64,000 nt of DNA from Verrucomicrobiales bacterium (GTDB lineage: Bacteria > Verrucomicrobiota > Verrucomicrobiia > Verrucomicrobiales > V1-33). The notes beneath the pieces are model-generated. The model saw only the letters and a list, made by a program, of their open reading frames with translations. It was not told where the DNA came from and made no database searches. Shown here one piece after another: positions 26,852 through 34,987 of this stretch (position 1 is the first letter of the stretch; each line of letters starts with the position of its first letter). The stretch spans positions 44,080 through 108,079 of the forward strand of contig JAQGPJ010000030.1 of the NCBI GenBank assembly GCA_028293125.1, in the 5' to 3' direction. Made by a program: the position numbers and the translations under genes.

Positions 26852-28267
26852 TCAAAACTGCCTCCTCAGATGGCTCGGGAGAATATTCAGCTCCTCCCGG
26901 TACTTGGCGACCGTCCGGCGGGCGATTTTGATCCCCTGAAGGGCCAGTTGCTGGACCAGATCCTCATCGCTCCACGGCTGGGAGGAGTCCTCGCCCTTCA
27001 CCACCTCCGCCAAGGCGGTTTTCACACTGGTGTTGGACACCTGCTCACCGGATTCCGTGGCCACGCCGGAGGTGAAGAAATACCGCATTTCATAGACCCC
27101 CTGCGGAGTGGCGATGTATTTTCCGGAAATGGCGCGGCTGACCGTGGTTTCATGCACGCCCACGGCGTCGGCCACTTGGGACATGTTCATCGGCTTGAGG
27201 TGCGAGGGGCCGACATCGAAAAACGCCTTCTGCCGCGACACGATCTCCTCGGCGATGCGCTGGATGGTCTGCTGGCGCTGGTGGATGGAGCGGATGAGGA
27301 ATTTGCCGCTGCGGATTTTGTCGCGGATGTAGCCCCGGACCTCCTCACGGCTCCCAGGGCTGGACATCAGATCCTTGTAAAGATTGCTGATGCGCAGGCG
27401 GGGCAGCTGATCGCCGTTGAGGCTGATGGTGTATTTCCCATTGGAGCGCTCCACATGCACATCCGGGGAAATATACTGCTGCGGGACGGAGACAAACTCC
27501 GAGGCCGGGCGGGGATTCAAGGTCGCAATGTGCTCGGCGGCACGGGCAATTTCGCTGACGGGCACGGAAAGCTTGCGCGCGATCTGGGGAAAGCGCCGGC
27601 GGGCCAGATCCTCCAGATAGCCGGCGATGATGCGGCTTTCCAAGCTGTGCTCGCGGCCCTGCCGGCGGAGCTGGATGAGCAGGCAGTCCCGCAGATCCTC
27701 CGCGCCCACCCCCACAGGGTCCAGCGACTGCACAATGACGGCGGCGGCCCGCAGGTCCACCAAGGGTATGCCCAGCTGCAGGCTGAGATCGCCCAGCGAA
27801 CCCTGCAGGAAGCCCCGGTCGTCCAGACTGCCGATCAGCATCTCGGCCAGATCGCGGATTTTCTTTGTGCAGTCGGCCATGCCCAGCTGCTGGACCAAGT
27901 GATCCTGCAGAGTCACAGGAGAGGTCAGGGAATCAAACAAAAACTGGCGGCGCTCCTCGTCCTCGCTGGTGCGGGGGGAGCGGCTGGCACTCTGCTGCAT
28001 GTAGTTGCGCCACTCCTCGTCCATTTCAGAGAGGCGGCTGAACTCCTCGTCAAAACCATCGTCATTCAGTTCCTTCTCCGAGGGACCGTCCTCCGTGGAG
28101 ACATCGGAGCTCTCCATTTCCAGAACGGGATTCTGGGACATCTCCATTTCCACCATTTGCCGTAGCTCGAAGACGGGTGCCTGGAGAATGTTGAGGCTCT
28201 GTTGCAGCTGGGGGGAGAGCCGTTGCTGCTGGCTGAGATTCTGTCCGAGGTGGGTTCCGATGCTCAT
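26852..28267 (-). CDS. rpoN: RNA polymerase sigma-54 factor
   Basis: A 471-residue RpoN. Region I is Gln/Leu-rich (QNLSQQQRLSPQLQQSLNILQAP), as needed for activator response; region II is acidic; region III carries the core-binding and -12 recognition parts (HETTVSRAISGKYIATPQGVYEMRYFF); and the RpoN box ARRTVAKYRE is near the C-terminus. The ATG at 28267 starts region I correctly; a start at 28303 would lie inside the -12 element of a sigma-54 promoter. It follows the glycosyltransferase genes. Sigma-54 needs AAA+ enhancer-binding activators; none is in the window. Confidence 0.96.
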   Translation of the reverse strand: MSIGTHLGQNLSQQQRLSPQLQQSLNILQAPVFELRQMVEMEMSQNPVLEMESSDVSTEDGPSEKELNDDGFDEEFSRLSEMDEEWRNYMQQSASRSPRTSEDEERRQFLFDSLTSPVTLQDHLVQQLGMADCTKKIRDLAEMLIGSLDDRGFLQGSLGDLSLQLGIPLVDLRAAAVIVQSLDPVGVGAEDLRDCLLIQLRRQGREHSLESRIIAGYLEDLARRRFPQIARKLSVPVSEIARAAEHIATLNPRPASEFVSVPQQYISPDVHVERSNGKYTISLNGDQLPRLRISNLYKDLMSSPGSREEVRGYIRDKIRSGKFLIRSIHQRQQTIQRIAEEIVSRQKAFFDVGPSHLKPMNMSQVADAVGVHETTVSRAISGKYIATPQGVYEMRYFFTSGVATESGEQVSNTSVKTALAEVVKGEDSSQPWSDEDLVQQLALQGIKIARRTVAKYREELNILPSHLRRQF

Positions 28268-28268
28268 C

Positions 28269-28284
28269 GGCAGCCACCGTGCCA
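28269..28284 (-). promoter_or_regulatory. Second sigma-54-like element overlapping the rpoN start region
   Basis: Minus-strand TGGCAC-N5-CTGCC (28284-28269) keeps the invariant GG-N10-GC spacing but has two changes in the -12 half. It ends two bases before the rpoN ATG, so it cannot make a useful rpoN mRNA. It could be an auxiliary binding site for repression. Confidence 0.4.
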
Positions 28285-28302
28285 AGGCTGTGGTATAAAT
28301 CA

Positions 28303-28318
28303 AGCAAATATCGTGCCA
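28303..28318 (-). promoter_or_regulatory. Consensus sigma-54 (-24/-12) promoter of rpoN
   Basis: Minus-strand TGGCAC (28318-28313), N5, TTGCT (28307-28303) fits the consensus exactly, including the following G and the preceding C. A start site about 12 bases past the GC doublet is near 28293, leaving a 5' leader of about 25 bases before the rpoN ATG. Confidence 0.85.
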
Positions 28319-28355
28319 GCACCTATAAAAGGCTTCGGCTTTCTTAACAGTTAAT

Positions 28356-29375
28356 TCATTTTAAATCATTCGCGGTGGCGGTCATGAGCCGGTCCGCAGC
28401 GTTGCGAACCGTTTCCATGCTCAGTTCAGTCATGAGCTGACTGGCCTGCCGGGGCTGGGGTGGACCGCCGGAATCGGCGTTCTCCGGAGTGCTGTATCCC
28501 GCCCGCAGCACCACCGCCCGTGGCTGGCGGGGAGCCCAGTGAAAGGGATTGGTGGGACCGAACAGTCCAATCTGCGGAACCTGGAAAGCCGCCGCCAGGT
28601 GCATGGCCGCCGTGTCCACGGTGATGGCCATCCGCGCACGGGCGATGATTGCCGCCAATTGCGGCAGCGTGATACGTCCTGCAAGATCCAGCACCGGAGC
28701 TTTCACCAGACGGAAAATGGACTGCTGATGCCGCATCTCAAATTCCCAAGTGCCCCCGGTCAGCAGCAGCGGCAGGCCATAAGTGGCGTGCAGGTGGTCC
28801 AGCACGGCGGCCCAGCGCTCCGGCGGCCAGAATTTCTCCTCCCGTGCCGTGCCGGGATGCACCACAATATACTGTGCGGGCAGATAGGCCGGCAGCCTGG
28901 TGTTTTCAGGAATTTTCAAATGTCCGGAATCCGGCACTGCCGGAAGAGGAAGCCCGGCGGCGGGAAGCAGGGTCTGATGAAAATCAATGGTGTGCAGTTC
29001 CCTGACCTGGGCGCTGCTGCGCTGGTTCCAAGCGCGGCGGTGGAGCAGGGACTGCGCGAATTTGTCATATCCCGCCCGCACCGGTGCCCGCGAGGCCAAG
29101 GAGAGCAGGGCGGACCGGTCGGTGCCGCTGAAATCGAGCACGATGTCCGGCTTCCGGGTAAGCAGGTGCCTCCAAAAGCGCAGATTGGGCTTTTCAGGCG
29201 TCCAAGTCAGCACTGCATCCGCATCGGTGAACACGGGGCCCAGTTGGGCGGCGGCTCCGGCCAGGGCCAGCGTCAGATGGGCATCCGGCAGAGCGGCCCG
29301 CAGGGCGGCCAGCGACGGGGCGGTGAGCACCGCGTCGCCGATGCGTTTCAGTTGAAGCAGCAGAATGCGGGACAA
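28356..29375 (-). CDS. Heptosyltransferase-like glycosyltransferase family 9 protein
   Basis: A 339-residue GT9 protein related to ADP-heptose:LPS heptosyltransferases. It has the N-terminal SRILLLQLKRIGDAVLTAPSLAALRAALPDA, and the C-terminal donor-binding parts VVHPGTAREEKFWPPERWAAVL, VDTAAMHLAAAF and IGLFGPTNPFHWAP. The start is a TTG preceded by a pyrimidine-rich leader. It lies 68 bases after the GT4 gene and 88 before rpoN. It probably acts on LPS core or another envelope glycan at the inner face of the membrane. Confidence 0.9.
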   Translation of the reverse strand: MSRILLLQLKRIGDAVLTAPSLAALRAALPDAHLTLALAGAAAQLGPVFTDADAVLTWTPEKPNLRFWRHLLTRKPDIVLDFSGTDRSALLSLASRAPVRAGYDKFAQSLLHRRAWNQRSSAQVRELHTIDFHQTLLPAAGLPLPAVPDSGHLKIPENTRLPAYLPAQYIVVHPGTAREEKFWPPERWAAVLDHLHATYGLPLLLTGGTWEFEMRHQQSIFRLVKAPVLDLAGRITLPQLAAIIARARMAITVDTAAMHLAAAFQVPQIGLFGPTNPFHWAPRQPRAVVLRAGYSTPENADSGGPPQPRQASQLMTELSMETVRNAADRLMTATANDLK

Positions 29376-29443
29376 AGCGGGAGGAAGGATGGGAGAAGGA
29401 AAAAGAGGGACCTGCGGAGGATGTCAGGCAAATCCGGTGGAGT

Positions 29444-30772
29444 TCAAGACTCCAGCAGCCGCCGTGCCTTCGCGTAGCCGGTGAGGATGCGGGCGCGGAA
29501 GTGATCCCAGGTGAAATGGTCCACCACCAGCCGGCGTGCGGCACGGCCCATTTCCGCAAATTTTTCCGGATGGTCCCGCGCCTCCAGGATGGCGGCGGCC
29601 AGGGCGTCGGGGCCGTTGGGGGGGATGAGCCGGCCCGTGACGCCGTCGAGGATGGCGTCGCCGCTCTCGCGCGTGGCAATGAGCGGCAGCCCGCAGGCGG
29701 CGGCTTCAATCGTGGATTTGGCGAATCCCTCGCACCCGCTGGGAAACACAAACGCCGAAGCCGTCCGCAGCAGGTCCGGCACGCAGGGCACAAAACCCTT
29801 CACGGTCACATTGGAGCCCGCCGCCGCGAGGTCGTCACGGATTTCCGGATGGGCCTCACCGACCAGCACCAGCTCCGCATCCCGGAGAGCCAGCTTTTTC
29901 CAGACCCGGAGCAGGTGGTGAACCCCTTTGCGCTGGATGAGAGCCCCGACAAAAATCAGACGGAACCGGTCCGGCGGTGTTCCTGGCTGGTAACGCTCCG
30001 GATCCACCCCGCGCCCCACGTAATGCAGCCGTCCGGTGGGAAGGCCTGCCTCCAGAAAGGTGCCGGCGGAGCACTGCGAGGGCATGAACAGCAGGGTGGC
30101 CAGCTCATACTCCATCAGCATCCGCTGGCGGGAAATCAGCAGCCGGTGTTTCCAGCCCGCCCAGCCGCGCAGCCGGGCATCGTTGCGCTCGGATTTGGTC
30201 ATGAAGGGTTTGCGGTGCCCTTTGTTGCGGTGCCAGGTGGGAATATCCATCACCGACGGAATGCGGCGCTGGCGGGCGGCGATAAGGCTGTTCAGGGCAT
30301 CGCCGCTCCAGGTGTGCAGAAAGTCGTAGCGTCCGGACCGGATTTCCCGCGCGGTGACCGCGTCCACATAATGCTTCTTGGCTCCGTAATAGGCGGCGCT
30401 GCCCAGTCCGGAGAGCAGGCGCACCGGATGCCAGGCCAGGGAGCGGATTTTCACTGCGGGAATGACCCGCTGCTGATTGGCATAACCGATGGCCCGCGCC
30501 AGAAATCCGCTCTCCGCCGCCGCCCTGGCTCCCTCCAGCGAGCTGACATCCAGTCCGCTGCCGCCCAGCCGTGCGCTGGTGCTGTAGAGCAGGGCGCGCG
30601 GCAGTTCCTTCCGCGCCGGGGCAGGGCCAGGCGCGGTGGTGGGGAGAAGGGGAAATCCGGAGCCGGAACCGGAATCCGCCCATCCGGTGGAAACAGGGTC
30701 CGCCATGCCACCCACCTTCCCGCGGACACCGGCGGATTCCACCGCGGATTGCGCCCGCCGCATCATCGTCAT
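29444..30772 (-). CDS. Glycosyltransferase family 4 protein
   Basis: A 442-residue GT-B glycosyltransferase. The donor domain has GRGVDPERYQPGTPPDRFRLIFVGALIQRKGVHHLLRVW, VLVGEAHPEI, and PSGCEGFAKSTIEAAACGLPLIATRESGDAILDGVTG with the E-x7-E pattern of family 4. The first 60 residues are Gly/Pro/Ala-rich and may be a linker; initiation at a later Met is possible. Its start overlaps the histidine kinase stop by one base (TGATG), showing translational coupling. It likely adds a sugar to an envelope glycan. Confidence 0.9.
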   Translation of the reverse strand: MTMMRRAQSAVESAGVRGKVGGMADPVSTGWADSGSGSGFPLLPTTAPGPAPARKELPRALLYSTSARLGGSGLDVSSLEGARAAAESGFLARAIGYANQQRVIPAVKIRSLAWHPVRLLSGLGSAAYYGAKKHYVDAVTAREIRSGRYDFLHTWSGDALNSLIAARQRRIPSVMDIPTWHRNKGHRKPFMTKSERNDARLRGWAGWKHRLLISRQRMLMEYELATLLFMPSQCSAGTFLEAGLPTGRLHYVGRGVDPERYQPGTPPDRFRLIFVGALIQRKGVHHLLRVWKKLALRDAELVLVGEAHPEIRDDLAAAGSNVTVKGFVPCVPDLLRTASAFVFPSGCEGFAKSTIEAAACGLPLIATRESGDAILDGVTGRLIPPNGPDALAAAILEARDHPEKFAEMGRAARRLVVDHFTWDHFRARILTGYAKARRLLES

Positions 30773-31527
30773 CACGGGGCCACCGGCACGCTGAGCCAGA
30801 AGGTGGTCACCTCCGGCGTGCTTTTCGCCCCCAGGGTGGCCCCCATCTGCGCTGCCATCACTGAGGCCACCACCAGGCCAATGCCGAAATGCCTGCTGTC
30901 CCGCGTGCTGGTGAAGGGTTTGAAAACCTCCTTCAGCTTGGCCGGGGGAATCGGGGCTCCAGTGTTCCGCACCAGGATGTCCACACAGTTCGGGCGGCTT
31001 TCCGGAATCTGGCCAGGCGGCAGGATATCCAGCGCCGCCGCCCCCGGCTCGCCACTGGCCGCCACGGCCTCCGCGGCGTTCAGCAGCAGATCGCACAGGA
31101 TCTCCTTGAAGCGTCCGCTGTCCACCAGCACCGCCGGCAGGTGGGGGGCGGTGTTGATCTGGAAAGGCACATTGAATTTCAGAAACGGAGCCCGGAGCGT
31201 GGCGTCCATCAGCTGCAGGTAATCCTTCAGCTGCACCGACTGCGGGGTGATGCGCACGCAGCCGCCTGCCGCCAGAATACGCTCCGCCAGCACGGCGGCC
31301 CCTTGGGCGGCCTCCTTCATGTGGTCCAGATTCTCCTTGGTGGTGGTGTCCAGCCCGTCGTTCATGAGGATCAGACTTGAGAATCCCTGGATGACCGCCA
31401 GAAAGTTGTTCTGCTTATGCACCAGCCCCCGGATCAGGCTGTTGAAAAAGTCCCCAGCCGGTGTGCCCTGAACGACGGGCGGTTCCGCCATGATGTAACC
31501 GTGAAAGGTCAATTCGCTGGTGTGCAT
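30772..31527 (-). CDS. Orphan histidine kinase-like protein
   Basis: A 251-residue soluble protein with kinase-like domains. The H-box region is LVHKQNNFLAVIQGFSSLI (His37, although HxxNN replaces the usual HELxN), then the N-box DLLLNAAEA, the D-box DILVRNTGAPIP and the G-box DSRHFGIGLVVA. It has no sensor domain or membrane segment, and no response regulator gene is adjacent. It heads the operon with the GT4 gene. Possibly a phosphotransfer or sensor partner for a distant regulator; catalysis is not proven because the H-box is degenerate. Confidence 0.8.
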   Translation of the reverse strand: MHTSELTFHGYIMAEPPVVQGTPAGDFFNSLIRGLVHKQNNFLAVIQGFSSLILMNDGLDTTTKENLDHMKEAAQGAAVLAERILAAGGCVRITPQSVQLKDYLQLMDATLRAPFLKFNVPFQINTAPHLPAVLVDSGRFKEILCDLLLNAAEAVAASGEPGAAALDILPPGQIPESRPNCVDILVRNTGAPIPPAKLKEVFKPFTSTRDSRHFGIGLVVASVMAAQMGATLGAKSTPEVTTFWLSVPVAP

Positions 31528-31656
31528 GTTTCAATGAAAAAGGGCGCTTTATAAAAACCACACTGACTAGTAATTTGCAAAGTCTTTATCCGCCGGAGCA
31601 GGGGTAGAATGGAACGGAGGATAAAATCCCGGTCCCGCCGCCCTTCCTTTGCCGCC

Positions 31657-32331
31657 ATGCTCTATTCGACCGCACTCCACGGATTTGAAATCCTCCCCGC
31701 CTTGCTGTCCCCGGAGGAAACCACAGCCTTGACGGAAACCTTGGGGTCTGGGGCGGATGGAGCGGGCAACCGGGGAGTGCTGGCCTATCCGGCGGTGGCG
31801 GCTCTGGCGCAGTCGGAGCGCCTGCTGGATCTGGTCCGCCCGCACCTGCCGGACCGTCCGCTGGCGGTGCGCGCCCTGCTTTTTAACAAATCGCCGGACG
31901 CCAACTGGCTGGTGCCATGGCATCAGGACCTGACTCTGGCCCTGCGGGAAAAGCGGGACACTCCCGGCTTCGGGCCTTGGAGTGTGAAGGATGGCACTCC
32001 CCATGTGCAGCCGCCGGCGGAGCTGCTGGAGCAAATGCTGACCGTGCGCCTGCACTTGGACGACACTGCGGCGGACAACGGAGCCCTGCGGGTGATCCCC
32101 GGCTCCCATGCCGCCGGGCGGCTTTCAGCCACTCAAATCCAGAAATGGCGCACCGCCACTCCCGGAGTGCTCTGCGCCGTGCCGGCCGGCGGAGCCCTCC
32201 TCATGCGCCCCCTCCTGCTGCACGCCTCCGCCCGCTCCACGAGCCTGCGCCCCCGCCGCATCCTGCATCTCGAATTCGCCGGCTTCCGCCTGCCGGAGGG
32301 GCTGCAATGGCAGGCGGCGGTTGGAAGTTAG
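31657..32331 (+). CDS. Phytanoyl-CoA dioxygenase (PhyH) family protein
   Basis: A 224-residue Fe(II)/2-oxoglutarate-dependent oxygenase-fold protein. The iron ligands are seen in WHQDLTLAL (H-x-D) and a distal histidine in RPLLLHAS; RSTSLRPRRILHLEF may bind 2-oxoglutarate. VRLHLDDTAADNGALRVIPGSH is the classic PhyH stretch. An ATG at 31609 would add 16 basic residues. It is monocistronic; the flanking gene after it is convergent. The substrate is unknown. Confidence 0.87.
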   Translation: MLYSTALHGFEILPALLSPEETTALTETLGSGADGAGNRGVLAYPAVAALAQSERLLDLVRPHLPDRPLAVRALLFNKSPDANWLVPWHQDLTLALREKRDTPGFGPWSVKDGTPHVQPPAELLEQMLTVRLHLDDTAADNGALRVIPGSHAAGRLSATQIQKWRTATPGVLCAVPAGGALLMRPLLLHASARSTSLRPRRILHLEFAGFRLPEGLQWQAAVGS

Positions 32332-32386
32332 AAATTTTGAATATGCCAGCCAGCACGGTCAAAGCCGAAAGCAGCCATATTCCTTG

Positions 32387-32525
32387 TTAATTCTACTTTG
32401 TTGCATTTTAAAGTTAGGTGGTTGATAATCAACGAGTTCGTCTAATTGCACAGGCGCTGTTCATGAAAGTCACAACTCCTTGTTGTTGAATGAGTTATGG
32501 CTTCAATTTAATAAAGTAGAATTAA
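32387..32525. repeat. 139-base AT-rich element bounded by inverted repeats
   Basis: The ends are perfect 13-base inverted repeats, TTAATTCTACTTT (32387-32399) and AAAGTAGAATTAA (32513-32525). Pairing continues imperfectly inward and by three positions outward. No target-site duplication or coding capacity is evident. It could be a MITE, an intergenic repeat or an RNA structure. Confidence 0.6.
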
Positions 32526-32562
32526 TAAAAAATGCATCCTGCGGGCTATGGCAGCAGGATGC
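32526..32562 (-). terminator. Intrinsic terminator of the sugar-phosphate isomerase-like gene
   Basis: A 9-bp stem (GCATCCTGC with GCAGGATGC; 32534-32542 and 32554-32562) is followed on the minus strand by ATTTTTTATT. It lies 65 bases past the stop of the upstream gene. Confidence 0.85.
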
Positions 32563-32626
32563 GCCGGACTATTTGCACAGAAACAATCTCCGGTGTCCGC
32601 GGGATGCCACCGCACGGCACAGCGGC

Positions 32627-33712
32627 CTACGCCCGGCGGCCGAGGCCAAGGGTGTTGCGGCAGTAGGCGAGGCTGTGCTCGAGCTCGGCTTTCTGGTAGG
32701 CGGGCTCGGCGGTTTTGCGGTCCTCATTGGGGGCGGGCTGCCAGGCGGGGATGGGGCGGCCTTTTTTGGAAAGATTCAGGAAGCGGGTGAACTCCGCGGG
32801 GCGGATGTCGCTGTAGTGCTCCCAGAATTCAGGTTTCCGCCAAGGCAGGCCATGGGAGAAGCCGGAGATGATCTCCAGAATGAACGGGGCCTGCGGGCAG
32901 AGTTCCGCGTAGCGTTTGGCGTAGGTCTTCAGGTCCACAATGCCCTCGCCCATGGCGGTCCACTGCACCACGGAGCCGTCGGCGTCGTCCCAGATCATGC
33001 TGTCGCGGATGCCGCTGCTGAGGACGTAAGGGGCCAGAATTTCCAGATTGCCCAAAGGATCCTCCAGCGTCCATGTGGCATTGCCGGTATCGATGGTGAC
33101 GCCCACAAAATCCTTGCCGCAGGCCTCCACCAGATCGCGCAGCTCCCACGCCTGCATGTCGCCGGCATGGTTTTCGATGGCGATTTTCACCCCGGCATCC
33201 ACGGCGCGGCTTTTGGCGGCGTGGCAGACTTTGATGGTGTCCTTGTAGCGGACGGGCAGGCCGCCGGGAGCCTTGCGGTCCTCGCCGACACCCTGAAAGC
33301 AGCGCAGCACGGGGGAGCCTACAGTCTGGGCAATGCGGATGCAGAGAGCGAGATGCTCGTCGGCATTGCCCCATTTATCGCTGAAGCGGACGGAGCTGGG
33401 ACAGATGGCCCCGGTACCTGCATGGAGGATGATGCCCAGATCGCGGGCTTTTTTGCCGATATCCTGCAGATACCCGGCCTCGTGGCTTTCATAAACATCG
33501 ATATCCGAAAGCAGCAGGCAGTCCACTTTTTGGGATGCCGCGTAGTCCAGCAGCTGACCTGCCTTCCAGCCGTGGGCACGAATGGAGAAGTTGTCGAAAC
33601 CCAGCGCCAGCGGAAGTGTTTTGGCCGCCGGCGCCTGGGCCCGGGCCGGCCCGGTGATCAGGGAGGGAAGGGCAAGCGCGGCGGTCTGAAGCAGGGAGCG
33701 GCGGGAAAGCAT
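32627..33712 (-). CDS. Secreted sugar-phosphate isomerase/epimerase-like TIM-barrel protein
   Basis: A 361-residue AP-endonuclease-2/xylose-isomerase-like TIM barrel. The N-terminus MLSRRSLLQTAALALPSLITGPARAQA is a Tat-type signal. The barrel has GFDNFSIRAHGW, IAIENHAGDMQAWEL (metal-binding Glu in IAIEN), VGVTIDTGNATWTLEDP and PFILEIISGF. This family is very common in PVC bacteria and acts on sugars or sugar derivatives in the periplasm; exact chemistry is unknown. A 21-base palindrome at 33780-33800 lies upstream. Confidence 0.87.
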   Translation of the reverse strand: MLSRRSLLQTAALALPSLITGPARAQAPAAKTLPLALGFDNFSIRAHGWKAGQLLDYAASQKVDCLLLSDIDVYESHEAGYLQDIGKKARDLGIILHAGTGAICPSSVRFSDKWGNADEHLALCIRIAQTVGSPVLRCFQGVGEDRKAPGGLPVRYKDTIKVCHAAKSRAVDAGVKIAIENHAGDMQAWELRDLVEACGKDFVGVTIDTGNATWTLEDPLGNLEILAPYVLSSGIRDSMIWDDADGSVVQWTAMGEGIVDLKTYAKRYAELCPQAPFILEIISGFSHGLPWRKPEFWEHYSDIRPAEFTRFLNLSKKGRPIPAWQPAPNEDRKTAEPAYQKAELEHSLAYCRNTLGLGRRA

Positions 33713-34028
33713 GGTGTTGGTGGAAAATAGAAGTTCGGGAGAATCTTGGAACACAGCCTTTCCAGTGCCCCACCCTTGTTTCCGGAAAAATTTTCCGGAA
33801 CAGAGGGCACGGCGGGGGGCTGTCTGCGGTGACGGTTGGCCCGGGGCCCGTCTTTCACGTCGATGGTTCGCTCTTACATTTTTGAGGGATTTTAATGTTT
33901 CTGCACGCCTGAAACCTCCCATTGCTGGTTTCCGCAGGTGGAGGAAGACGCCGGTTTTCGGGAGTTTTCAGTCCCCCTGAAGATTTCAGCGGATTTCCTT
34001 CAATAAAAATCGTTCCTCTTACGTCCCA
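33713..34028. other. Divergent intergenic region with strong palindrome
   Basis: The 316 bases between two divergent genes hold no gene that I can support. The main feature is the TTCCGGAAAA palindrome described separately. The half nearer the plus-strand gene is moderately AT-rich and ends in a pyrimidine-rich leader. Confidence 0.6.
33780..33800. promoter_or_regulatory. 21-base palindromic operator candidate
   Basis: Two 10-base arms, TTCCGGAAAA and TTTTCCGGAA, are separated by one A. Each arm itself holds the palindrome TTCCGGAA. It is 68-88 bases upstream of the sugar-phosphate isomerase-like start and about 230 from the EF-hand gene. Confidence 0.5.
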
Positions 34029-34469
34029 ATGAAAGCTTTTCCCCGTCTTATGCCTCTCACTGTCGCTGTCCTTGCCGGACTTCTCCCCGCCTGCGTCCGG
34101 GAGGAGAAGGCATTCACGGAGCTGGATCTGAACCACGATCACCGTCTAAGCCTGTCCGAATTGCAGGACGCGGTGGCCACTGGGGTGTTCAACACCTATG
34201 ACGCCGACCGCGACGGCGTGATCACCAAAGCCGAGTGGCGCAAAAAGGATCCGGCGGGCGATGGCTCCTTCATGCGGCAGCGGGATCTGAACCGCGATGG
34301 ACACCTGACCCGCGGGGAGGTGAGCCTCTATGCGCGCCGCCAGGGATTCTGTCACGACGTGCTCAGCCAGGCGGACCGCAATGGAAACGGCACCATTGAT
34401 GCCCGGGAGGCCAAAATCTGGATCGATGACCATCCCGAAGTGCTGGAACGCATGAAACTCGGAAACTGA
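34029..34469 (+). CDS. EF-hand lipoprotein
   Basis: A 146-residue protein with a signal peptide and a lipobox-like LLPAC (Cys22). It has four EF-hand-like loops at about residues 33-44 (DLNHDHRLSLSE), 58-69 (DADRDGVITKAE), 86-97 (DLNRDGHLTRGE) and 116-127 (DRNGNGTIDARE), all with acidic residues at positions 1, 3, 5 or 12 as needed for calcium. A surface or periplasmic Ca2+-binding lipoprotein is likely. It is followed by another small lipoprotein. Confidence 0.85.
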   Translation: MKAFPRLMPLTVAVLAGLLPACVREEKAFTELDLNHDHRLSLSELQDAVATGVFNTYDADRDGVITKAEWRKKDPAGDGSFMRQRDLNRDGHLTRGEVSLYARRQGFCHDVLSQADRNGNGTIDAREAKIWIDDHPEVLERMKLGN

Positions 34470-34528
34470 TTACCGGTCACAGGCCGGACCTCCTCCTTTC
34501 ACTCCCCAAACCCCCCGCCCCACCCATT

Positions 34529-34861
34529 ATGAAAGCACCCTTTGTCTCCCTGCTCACCGCCGTCTGCGCCGCCGCAGGGCTGAGTTCCTGTGTGGATCCT
34601 TACTACGATCCGTATTACGCCACGCCATCCTATGTGCCCCCCACTGCCGTGGTGGCCGCTCCTCCGCGGGTGGTGGTGGCTCCCTCCGTGTATGTGGCGC
34701 CCCGGCCCTACTACTACGGGCGTCCTTATTATGGAGGCAGCTACTATCGGAGCGGGGGCTATTACGGGGGCGGCGGTTACTACCGTGGAGGAGGTTACTA
34801 TCGTGGTGGCGGTTATGGCGGAGGTCACCGCGGCGGATATGGTGGCGGCCACCACCACTGA
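34529..34861 (+). CDS. Small Gly/Tyr-rich lipoprotein
   Basis: A 110-residue protein with a signal peptide ending LSSC (Cys21). The mature part is low-complexity: Tyr/Pro-rich (DPYYDPYYATPSY), then repeated YYRGGGYY-like units, and a His end (GGGHHH). No fold can be called; it may be a structural or surface protein. The leader is exceptionally C-rich. Confidence 0.75.
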   Translation: MKAPFVSLLTAVCAAAGLSSCVDPYYDPYYATPSYVPPTAVVAAPPRVVVAPSVYVAPRPYYYGRPYYGGSYYRSGGYYGGGGYYRGGGYYRGGGYGGGHRGGYGGGHHH

Positions 34862-34987
34862 GCCATCCGGGATCCCAAAATCCTCCGCGCGTGAGGAGGC
34901 ATCCGTTCGGAAACGCGCCGCGCCATCAATGGCCGGTTGCGTAAGTGATCAGTTGTCAGCGGCGGATTCGCCCGTAGTCTCGGCGCT

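Larger units (their letters stand above)
32332..32626. other. AT-rich convergent intergenic region
   Basis: No gene is visible. The stretch is clearly more AT-rich than its neighbours. It contains an inverted-repeat-bounded segment (32387-32525), an inner palindrome GTTGAT-A-ATCAAC (32421-32433) and an intrinsic terminator for the minus-strand gene. Confidence 0.7.
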
